From assembly GCA_031371425.1 (NCBI GenBank), contig JANMJO010000276.1, positions 1 through 13,893 on the forward strand: 13,893 bases of DNA, in the 5' to 3' direction. Numbering within the stretch: the stretch's first letter is position 1; each line of letters begins with the position of its first letter. The translations under genes and the position numbers were made by a program. Origin of the DNA: JAFMIX01 sp031371425 (GTDB lineage Bacteria > Verrucomicrobiota > Verrucomicrobiia > Limisphaerales > JAFMIX01). Under the pieces are notes generated by a model. That model saw nothing but the letters and a program-made list of their open reading frames with translations. It made no database searches and was not told where the DNA came from. Of this stretch, positions 6,198 through 13,893 are shown piece after piece.

Positions 6198-7394
6198 ATG
6201 AAAAAATTCGACTCCATTGACTCCGTCGTCGCCGACCTCAAGCGCGGCAGGATGGTCATCATCGTGGATGACGCCGACCGCGAGAACGAGGGCGACCTCA
6301 TCATGGCCGGGCAGCACGCGACGCCGACCGCCATCAACTTCATGGCCAAGCACGGGCGCGGCCTCATCTGCGTGCCGACCACGAGCGAGCGGTTGGAGCA
6401 GCTCGGCATCGGGCGCATGGTCAAGGAGAACCGCGACAGCTTCAAAACGGATTTTCAGGTGAGCGTGGACGCCGCCAAGGGAATCACCACCGGCATCAGC
6501 GCGGCCGATCGCGCGAAGACGATTCAGATCATGGCATCGCCCACGGCGGTGGCGGATGATCTGGTTGCGCCGGGGCATGTTTTTCCGCTGCGCGCCCGGA
6601 GCGGCGGCGTGTTGCAACGCGCCGGCCACACGGAGGCGGCGGTGGACCTCGTCACGCTCGCTGGAGCGCGGCCCATCGGCGTGATCTGCGAGATCATGAA
6701 TGACGATGGCTCGATGGCGCGGTTGCCGGAGTTGCTGAAATTCGCGCGCAAACACAAGTTGAAGATCGGCACGATCGCGGACCTGATCGAATACCGTCGC
6801 ACGCGCGAGCGGTTGGTTGAGCACGTCGAGACGGTGAAGATGCCCACGGACTTCGGCGAATTCGATCTGGCGCTCTACCGCTCGAAGCTGGATGGCAAGC
6901 ATCACCTCGCGTTGATTCGCGGCGATGTGGCGGGCAAATCAAAGGTGTTGGTTCGCGTCCACAGCGAATGCCTCACCGGCGATGTGTTCGGTTCGCGGCG
7001 CTGCGATTGCGGCCCGCAATTGCACCAGGCCATGCGGCAGGTGGCGGACGCGGGCTGCGGCGTGATTGTCTATATGCGGCAGGAGGGGCGCGGCATTGGG
7101 CTCGCGCCGAAGATCAAAGCTTACAAATTGCAGGAGCAAGGCTACGACACCGTGGAGGCGAACGCGAAGTTGGGTTACGGCATGGACCTGCGGGAGTATG
7201 GCCTTGGCGCGCAAATTCTGGTGGACCTCGGCCTGAAAACCATCCGGCTGCTCACGAACAATCCGAAGAAGCTCGTGGGCTTGGAAGGCTACGGCCTGAA
7301 GATTGTCGAGCAGGTGCCAATCCGGGTGAAGGCGAACCCGCACAACGCGAGTTATCTAAAAACGAAGAAGCAGAAGATGGGACATTTGTTGTGA
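6198..7394 (+). CDS. ribBA: RibBA, bifunctional DHBP synthase / GTP cyclohydrolase II
   Basis: This 398-residue fusion supplies both entry branches of riboflavin synthesis. The RibB half (1 to about 205) converts ribulose 5-phosphate to 3,4-dihydroxy-2-butanone 4-phosphate. It shows the acidic metal loop DDADRENEGD at 24-33, LRARSGGVLQ near 131-140 and GHTEAAVDL at 143-151. The RibA half (about 215-398) opens GTP. It has zinc ligands Cys258, Cys269 and Cys271 with the expected 11- and 2-residue spacing (SECLTGDVFGSRRCDC), then VYMRQEGRGIGL at 291-302 and LLTNNPKKLVGLEGYGL at 351-367. All key residues look intact in both halves. The start at ATG 6198 fits the family N-terminus; no clear Shine-Dalgarno precedes it. 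I see no FMN riboswitch upstream. It probably follows larC in the same transcriptional direction, past a palindrome. Confidence 0.97.
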   Translation: MKKFDSIDSVVADLKRGRMVIIVDDADRENEGDLIMAGQHATPTAINFMAKHGRGLICVPTTSERLEQLGIGRMVKENRDSFKTDFQVSVDAAKGITTGISAADRAKTIQIMASPTAVADDLVAPGHVFPLRARSGGVLQRAGHTEAAVDLVTLAGARPIGVICEIMNDDGSMARLPELLKFARKHKLKIGTIADLIEYRRTRERLVEHVETVKMPTDFGEFDLALYRSKLDGKHHLALIRGDVAGKSKVLVRVHSECLTGDVFGSRRCDCGPQLHQAMRQVADAGCGVIVYMRQEGRGIGLAPKIKAYKLQEQGYDTVEANAKLGYGMDLREYGLGAQILVDLGLKTIRLLTNNPKKLVGLEGYGLKIVEQVPIRVKANPHNASYLKTKKQKMGHLL

Positions 7395-7396
7395 AG

Positions 7397-7481
7397 TGGT
7401 GCCCACGACAGGACTTGAACCTGTACGATGTTACTCACTAGAACCTGAATCTAGCGCGTCTGCCAATTCCGCCACGTGGGC
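7397..7481 (-). tRNA. tRNA-Leu (anticodon CAG)
   Basis: Read on the minus strand, the 7-bp acceptor stem GCCCACG/CGTGGGC is perfect. A D arm follows (GCGGAATTGGCAGACGC), then the anticodon stem CTAGA/TCTAG around loop TTCAGGT, giving anticodon CAG. A long class II variable arm precedes the T arm ACAGG-TTCAAGT-CCTGT. Discriminator A and CCA are encoded (7397-7400), and total length is 85 nt. The 3' end lies only 2 bp from the convergent ribBA stop, so the primary transcript should run antisense into ribBA before termination. No convincing promoter could be picked upstream. Confidence 0.96.
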
Positions 7482-7584
7482 CACCAGTGCAACCGGCTGC
7501 GATTGCACCGGGAAGCTAGCAGCGGGATTTACTTTGGGGAAGTTAAAATTGCCCATCTAAACCGGAACGATGCATATCGTGTCC

Positions 7585-7609
7585 GCAGATGTCGCAGATT
7601 CCCGCAGAT
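7585..7609. repeat. Three GCAGAT repeats at 9-10 bp spacing
   Basis: GCAGAT occurs at 7585, 7594 and 7604, about one helical turn apart, in the gap between the tRNA and the glycosyltransferase gene. It may be a short degenerate tandem repeat or a multi-site operator. No dyad symmetry is evident within the unit. Confidence 0.5.
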
Positions 7610-7636
7610 TTTTAAGGGGGTGAAACGAATCTTTCC

Positions 7637-7664
7637 AAAACACAAAACACTCACTGTTCTGTGT
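7637..7664 (-). terminator. Probable terminator of the glycosyltransferase gene
   Basis: On the minus strand, ACACAGAACA pairs with TGTTTTGTGT (one G-U) around a 5-nt loop. A short T run follows (TTTT spanning the stem end). It starts 10 bp after the glycosyltransferase stop codon. The stem is A/T-rich, so strength is uncertain. Confidence 0.5.
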
Positions 7665-7674
7665 GCGCCTCCGA

Positions 7675-8442
7675 TTATTTCGCGGAGCAACCGCAACCGG
7701 TGCCGCAGCGTTTGCGGCTGGGCCAGCGGCGCATGCCGTGTTGGAGCCAGAGTTTCCAGACCATCCACAGCGCTTCTTGCACGATGTGGCCGGACATTTT
7801 GCTCTGTCCGTGGAGGCGCTCGGTGAAGACGATGGGTGTCTCGGTGATCTTCATGCCCTGCCGCCACAGGCGATGGGTCATCTCGATCTGGAATGAGTAG
7901 CCGTTGGACTGCACTTTATCGAGCTGGATGGCTTCCAGTGCGCGGCGGCGGAAACATTTGTAGCCGCCGGTCGGGTCGCTGAACGGCATGCCGGTGATGA
8001 TGCGGACGTAGACGCCGGCGCTGCGGCTCAAGATAAGCCGCTTGAGCGGCCAGTTCACCACGCGCACGCCGTCGGAATAACGCGAGCCGAGCACGAGGTC
8101 TGCATCTTCATCTTTTGCCACGTCCAGAAACTCCGGGATGTCGGCGGGGTCGTGTGAAAAATCGCCGTCCATCTCGAAGATGAATTCGTAGTCGCGCTCC
8201 AAAGCCCACTTGAAGCCGGCGATGTAGGCGCGGCCCAGACCGTTCTTCTGGGCGCGGTGCAGGACGTGGATTTGCGGATGCTGGGCGGCGAGTTCGTCGG
8301 CAATCTTTCCGGTGCCGTCGGGCGAACCGTCGTCCACGACGAGCAGGTCCACGGGCACGGGGAGTTTCAGGAGACGCGCGGCCATGCGCGGGAGATTATC
8401 CCGCTCATTGTAGGTCGGCATGATGATGAGCGTCTTTTCCAT
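7675..8442 (-). CDS. Family-2 glycosyltransferase, polyprenyl/dolichyl-phosphate mannosyltransferase type
   Basis: This encodes 255 residues from the ATG at 8442; six more residues are possible from 8460, but METLIIMPTYNE-like starts are usual for the family (here MEKTLIIMPTYNE). The GT-A fold is clear: PTYNERDNLP at 9-18, VVDDGSPDGTG at 35-45, GLGRAYIAGFKWAL at 68-81, the metal-binding MDGDFSHDP at 91-99, GSRYSDG at 119-125, DPTGGYKCFRR at 156-166 and GYSFQIEMTHRLWRQGMKI at 181-199. These match DPM1/polyprenol monophosphomannose synthase proteins without the C-terminal membrane domain. The enzyme would load a sugar, probably mannose, from a nucleotide sugar onto a polyprenyl phosphate at the inner membrane. 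The basic, cysteine-containing tail (RCGTGCGCSAK) is not conserved as far as I know. It diverges from der across 121 bp. Confidence 0.9.
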   Translation of the reverse strand: MEKTLIIMPTYNERDNLPRMAARLLKLPVPVDLLVVDDGSPDGTGKIADELAAQHPQIHVLHRAQKNGLGRAYIAGFKWALERDYEFIFEMDGDFSHDPADIPEFLDVAKDEDADLVLGSRYSDGVRVVNWPLKRLILSRSAGVYVRIITGMPFSDPTGGYKCFRRRALEAIQLDKVQSNGYSFQIEMTHRLWRQGMKITETPIVFTERLHGQSKMSGHIVQEALWMVWKLWLQHGMRRWPSRKRCGTGCGCSAK

Positions 8443-8563
8443 GAACGAAAGCGGCGGCAATTTATCCGTTCACCGCGCAAAAACAAGTTGCGATTTGCCA
8501 AAACCACGCGCTGCTCCGCCGTTTTGCCTTTTTTGCGGTGTGCGTTTCGGCTACGCTGCCGCC

Positions 8564-10183
8564 ATGTCAGGTCTAATCGCCATCGTCGGACGCCCCAATG
8601 TCGGCAAATCCGCGCTCTTCAACCGCATCGCCGGCAAACGCATCGCCATCGTCCACGATGAGCCGGGCGTCACGCGCGACCGCGTGACCGCCGAAGTCGA
8701 GTGGCACGGCCGCCCCTACTCGCTCGTGGACACCGGCGGCATCGGCCTGCTGCGCCGCGAGAAATCCGATGACGTCATCACCAAGGCCGCGCTCGAACAG
8801 GTGGAACTCGCCATCGAAGCCGCGCACGTCATCATCCTCGTCGTGAATGTGCAGGACGGCATTTCGCCGCTGGACCGCGAGGTGGCGCAACGCCTGCGGC
8901 GCGGCAGCAAGCAAGTGCTGGTGGCCGTCAACAAGGTGGATACGCACCGAGCCGAGGCGGGTGCGGACGAATTCGCCGGGCTGGGCTTCGACAAGATTTT
9001 TCCCGTCAGCGCCATCCACGGAGAAGGCATCGAGAACCTGATGAATGCGGCGGTATCCCTTTTGCCCGAGGTTGCAAGTTGCAAGTTGCAAGTTGAAGGT
9101 TCGCCCGATTCGAGCGCTGCCGGTGAACCTTCAACCTTCAAACTTCAACCTTCAACCCCGCTGAAGATCGCCATCGTCGGCCGCCCAAACGTCGGCAAGT
9201 CGTCCATCTTCAATGCGCTCACCCATTCCGAGCGCGTCATCGTCAGCCCCATTCCCGGCACGACGCGCGACGCGGTGGACGTGCCGTTCAGCGTCGAGAC
9301 CGACGGCGTGCTGCAGAAATATATTTTGATTGATACCGCCGGCATGCGGAAATCGCGGCGCATCGAGGACTCAGTGGAGTTTTACAGCGTCAACCGCTCG
9401 CAGGAATCCATCGCCCGCTGCGATATCGCCATCCTCGTGCTCGACGCCGAGTCCGGCATCTTGGAGCAGGACAAGAAGGTGGCCGACTACATCGTGGAGA
9501 ACCGCAAGGCCTGCATCGTCGTCGTCAACAAGTGGGATCTCGTCGAGGAAACCGTCCGCAAGTCGCGCGAGGAAGAGATTGAGCGGCGCGACAAAAAGAT
9601 GCGCACCGAAGGCACGAAGAAAACAATGACCACGCTCGGCGAATTCGGCGCGTGGGTGCAGGACAAACTATTCTTCCTCGATTACGCGCCCGTCATTTTC
9701 ACATCGGCAAAATCCGGCTTCCACCTCGACCGCCTGCTCGAAGCCGTGCGCTACGTCGCCGCGCAGTTGCAGCAGAAAATTCCCACCGCGATCCTGAACC
9801 GCACCATCAACGACAGCATCGAACGCCGCCAGCCGGTCAGCTCCGGGGGACATCGCCTGAAATTTTTCTACGCCACGCAAGTGCGGCAGGCGCCACCGAC
9901 ATTCCTGCTGTTCGTCAACACCGACGAACTGTTCTCCGACCAATACAAAAAATATCTCGGCGCGGAAATCCGCCGTGCGTTCGGCTACGAAGGCTGCCCC
10001 ATCATCCTCGTGCCCAAGGCGCGCCCCAAAACCGTCGCGCCCATCCGCAAATACGATCCCGAACGTGCGCGGGAGGAAAAATCCAGCGGCCCGCGCCGTC
10101 CAGCGTCGAAACCAGCCACGAAAAACCTGCGCAGCCCGCGCCGAGGAGCGAGCGCCCATCGCCCGGATCGCTTGACGCGGTAG
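8564..10183 (+). CDS. der: Der (EngA), double-domain ribosome-assembly GTPase
   Basis: Der is an essential GTPase that helps mature the 50S subunit. The ATG at 8564 gives MSGLIAIVGRPNVGKS, the family start; in-frame codons further upstream do not fit. The product is 539 residues, longer than the usual 440-490. G domain 1 has GRPNVGKS at 9-16, DTGG at 56-59 and NKVD at 123-126. G domain 2 has GRPNVGKS at 206-213, DTAG at 257-260, NKWD at 322-325 and SAK at 381-383. The C-terminal KH-like domain (about 405-490) has PTAILNRTI and KFFYATQV. Three additions explain the length: a repeat-encoded inter-domain linker (about 170-198), a charged insert in G2 (about 331-366, EEEIERRDKKMRTEGTKK) and a basic tail after 500. 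No Shine-Dalgarno is visible. Confidence 0.96.
   Translation: MSGLIAIVGRPNVGKSALFNRIAGKRIAIVHDEPGVTRDRVTAEVEWHGRPYSLVDTGGIGLLRREKSDDVITKAALEQVELAIEAAHVIILVVNVQDGISPLDREVAQRLRRGSKQVLVAVNKVDTHRAEAGADEFAGLGFDKIFPVSAIHGEGIENLMNAAVSLLPEVASCKLQVEGSPDSSAAGEPSTFKLQPSTPLKIAIVGRPNVGKSSIFNALTHSERVIVSPIPGTTRDAVDVPFSVETDGVLQKYILIDTAGMRKSRRIEDSVEFYSVNRSQESIARCDIAILVLDAESGILEQDKKVADYIVENRKACIVVVNKWDLVEETVRKSREEEIERRDKKMRTEGTKKTMTTLGEFGAWVQDKLFFLDYAPVIFTSAKSGFHLDRLLEAVRYVAAQLQQKIPTAILNRTINDSIERRQPVSSGGHRLKFFYATQVRQAPPTFLLFVNTDELFSDQYKKYLGAEIRRAFGYEGCPIILVPKARPKTVAPIRKYDPERAREEKSSGPRRPASKPATKNLRSPRRGASAHRPDRLTR
9071..9153. repeat. Paired heptamer-array element inside der
   Basis: The left array is GTTGCAA three times then GTTGAAG (9071-9098). 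The spacer is 27 bp (9099-9125). The right array is AACCTTC, AACCTTC, AAACTTC, AACCTTC (9126-9153). The arms are partly complementary (GTTGAAGGTTC against GAACCTTCAAC). It is translated without stops as the linker between the two GTPase domains (VASCKLQ ... STFKLQP). Confidence 0.92.
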
Positions 10184-10230
10184 GCTGCTGGTTACGGTGC
10201 GATAGGTTGGCGGCGATGAGTTATTCACCG

Positions 10231-10270
10231 GGGGCAGTTTTCCCGCTGGGAACAACCCGGAAAACTCCCC
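10231..10270. terminator. Hairpin downstream of der, possible terminator
   Basis: GGGG plus AGTTTTCC (10231-10243, one bulged C) pairs with GGAAAACT plus CCCC (10259-10270) around a 15-nt loop, 47 bp after the der stop. There is no T run on the plus strand (ATTATTG follows), so this may be a processing or attenuating structure rather than a classical intrinsic terminator. Confidence 0.4.
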
Positions 10271-10339
10271 ATTATTGCGCCCGAATTCCGGCGTTTTCCT
10301 CAGTGAACAGACGTTGGATAACTTTTTTCTAGAAACTTC

Positions 10340-10368
10340 TTGTCACCACAATATGTTGGGTCTAGAGT
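10340..10368 (+). promoter_or_regulatory. Candidate nrdJ promoter (TTGTCA-N17-TAGAGT)
   Basis: TTGTCA (10340-10345) and TAGAGT (10363-10368) are separated by 17 bp and match sigma-70 consensus at 5/6 and 4/6. The spacer contains the NrdR box. Transcription from here would give a leader of about 150 nt. A competing AT-rich -10-like TAATAT at 10493-10498 has no good -35. Confidence 0.4.
10346..10361 (+). promoter_or_regulatory. NrdR box 1 upstream of nrdJ
   Basis: The 16 bp CCACAATATGTTGGGT matches the published NrdR consensus (ACACWATATATWGTGT) at 13 of 16 positions, with core CAATATGTTG. NrdR is the ATP/dATP-sensing repressor of ribonucleotide reductase genes, and this site precedes a ribonucleotide reductase. 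nrdR itself is not in the window. Confidence 0.7.
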
Positions 10369-10376
10369 CGCACCGT

Positions 10377-10392
10377 TGTCCATTTGATGGTG
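10377..10392 (+). promoter_or_regulatory. Degenerate NrdR box 2, in register with box 1
   Basis: Core CCATTTGATG (10380-10389) begins exactly 31 bp after the core of box 1, leaving a 15-bp linker, the usual spacing for tandem NrdR boxes. It matches only about 6 of 10 core positions, but retains the outer C...G and a CCAT/ATGG dyad. Confidence 0.4.
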
Positions 10393-10514
10393 TTTTCGAG
10401 GAAGTTTCCGTTGTTTGAAACCACCTGAAAATGGGCAAATTTGTTGTTTTTCCCGACTGTTCTTCTGTTTAAGGCAGCCGGCTGATTTGTTCTAATATTA
10501 AATTCCGGTAAATC

Positions 10515-10521
10515 GAAAGGG
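10515..10521 (+). promoter_or_regulatory. Ribosome binding site of nrdJ
   Basis: GAAAGGG ends 6 bp before the nrdJ ATG. It is the only Shine-Dalgarno-like sequence at a gene start in this window that I would call clear. Confidence 0.6.
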
Positions 10522-10527
10522 ATATCC

Positions 10528-13644
<3,117 letters not shown>

Positions 13645-13667
13645 AGCAACACCACCAATAAACAAGT

Positions 13668-13701
13668 CAGGCCGGGATGAAAATCCCGGCCTGTTCTTTT
13701 T
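13668..13701 (+). terminator. Intrinsic terminator of nrdJ
   Basis: CAGGCCGGGAT (13668-13678) pairs perfectly with ATCCCGGCCTG (13683-13693) around a 4-nt loop (GAAA), followed by TTCTTTTT. It starts 23 bp after the nrdJ stop. This is the best Rho-independent terminator in the window. Confidence 0.93.
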
Positions 13702-13704
13702 AGC

Positions 13705-13858
13705 CCGAACTCCGAAATGGAAACCAAACGCGCAAGTAAGTTTTTGGTAGCACCTGCCTCCGGCGGGTGATTTTCGGCGTCCCGCCGAAAATCTCGTCCA
13801 CAAAATTTCCCCCACCTCCAAAATTTTGATGGGTGTGTTGAAAGTTCAGGCGGGACGC
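13705..13858. repeat. 154-bp triple-hairpin intergenic repeat, copy 2
   Basis: This is a gap-free second copy of 773-926 in the same orientation, about 93% identical. The substitutions avoid the second and third stems: the second-hairpin loop changes TCA to TCC and the third-hairpin loop changes at two sites. In the first stem, one C-to-T change still pairs (G-U). It begins immediately after the T run of the nrdJ terminator. Confidence 0.9.
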
Positions 13859-13866
13859 TGGAACTC

Positions 13867-13884
13867 GCCCGCTGGGAAGCGGGC
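13867..13884. repeat. Hairpin at the right edge, probably part of another palindromic element
   Basis: GCCCGCT/AGCGGGC with loop GGGA is flanked by TGGAACTC and GCTCCAAG, resembling the GGAGTTC-arm palindromes at 3759 and 4903. The window ends nine bases later, so the full element cannot be judged. Confidence 0.5.
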
Positions 13885-13893
13885 GCTCCAAGT

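Noticed and set aside
5664..6905. Open frame of 413 codons on the minus strand across larC and ribBA
   Set aside because: It is His/Arg-rich shadow sequence that spans two clearly coding plus-strand genes and the repeat between them.
7394..7445. Peptide-coding frame CPRQDLNLYDVTH downstream of ribBA
   Set aside because: It is the antisense reading of the tRNA-Leu gene, a well-known annotation artefact.
10218..10324. DnaA-box-like sequences (TTATTCACC at about 10221; GTTGGATAA region at about 10313)
   Set aside because: Each matches only about 7 of 9 positions, there is no cluster, and dnaA/dnaN are not nearby. They are too weak to call an origin or regulatory sites.
10370..10527. Cobalamin riboswitch before nrdJ
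   Set aside because: The conserved B12-box sequence is not seen, and no matching multi-helix core could be drawn by eye.

Overview
The window reads as a chromosomal segment of a GC-rich, repeat-laden Gram-negative bacterium. My best guess is a member of the Verrucomicrobiota (Pedosphaera/Limisphaerales type). That rests on the look of the proteins, the scarcity of Shine-Dalgarno sequences and the many intergenic palindromes; no rRNA or marker search was possible. The genes are mostly housekeeping: nickel-pincer cofactor synthesis, riboflavin synthesis, a tRNA-Leu, a GTPase for ribosome assembly and a B12-dependent ribonucleotide reductase. There is no prophage, CRISPR array, transposase or defence island.

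Layout. 1-742: 3' part of a nucleotidyltransferase-fold protein (+), followed by a 154-bp triple-hairpin repeat. 986-3681: minus-strand ABC transporter cassette, transcribed ATPase, then ABC-2 permease, then membrane-anchored TPR protein. 3866-6119: larB-larC (+), two steps of nickel-pincer nucleotide synthesis; larC is a single fused frame carrying a long His-rich segment. 6198-7394: ribBA (+), whose stop lies 2 bp from the 3' end of a convergent tRNA-Leu(CAG) (-). 7675-8442: family-2 glycosyltransferase of the polyprenyl-phosphate mannosyltransferase type (-). 8564-10183: der/engA (+). 10184-10527: regulatory gap with a hairpin, one good NrdR box and a weaker second box exactly 31 bp downstream. 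10528-13644: nrdJ (+), then a strong intrinsic terminator and a second copy of the 154-bp repeat.

The striking content lies between and inside the genes. (i) Three elements of 82-85 bp share one plan: about four 7-bp units, a spacer of about 22-27 bp, then about four different 7-bp units. One is intergenic and two sit in frame inside larC and der, at domain junctions. (ii) Five composite palindromes each consist of two small hairpins enclosed by complementary outer arms. Their sequences differ but the plan is the same. One lies inside the larC frame and one supplies the C-terminus of LarB. (iii) Two 93%-identical copies of a triple-hairpin repeat have stems conserved apart from one G-U-compatible change, while the loops vary. 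Together these suggest active small repeat families that colonise gene ends and tolerant protein linkers. I found no protein-coding novel system; the repeats are the best candidates for something undescribed.
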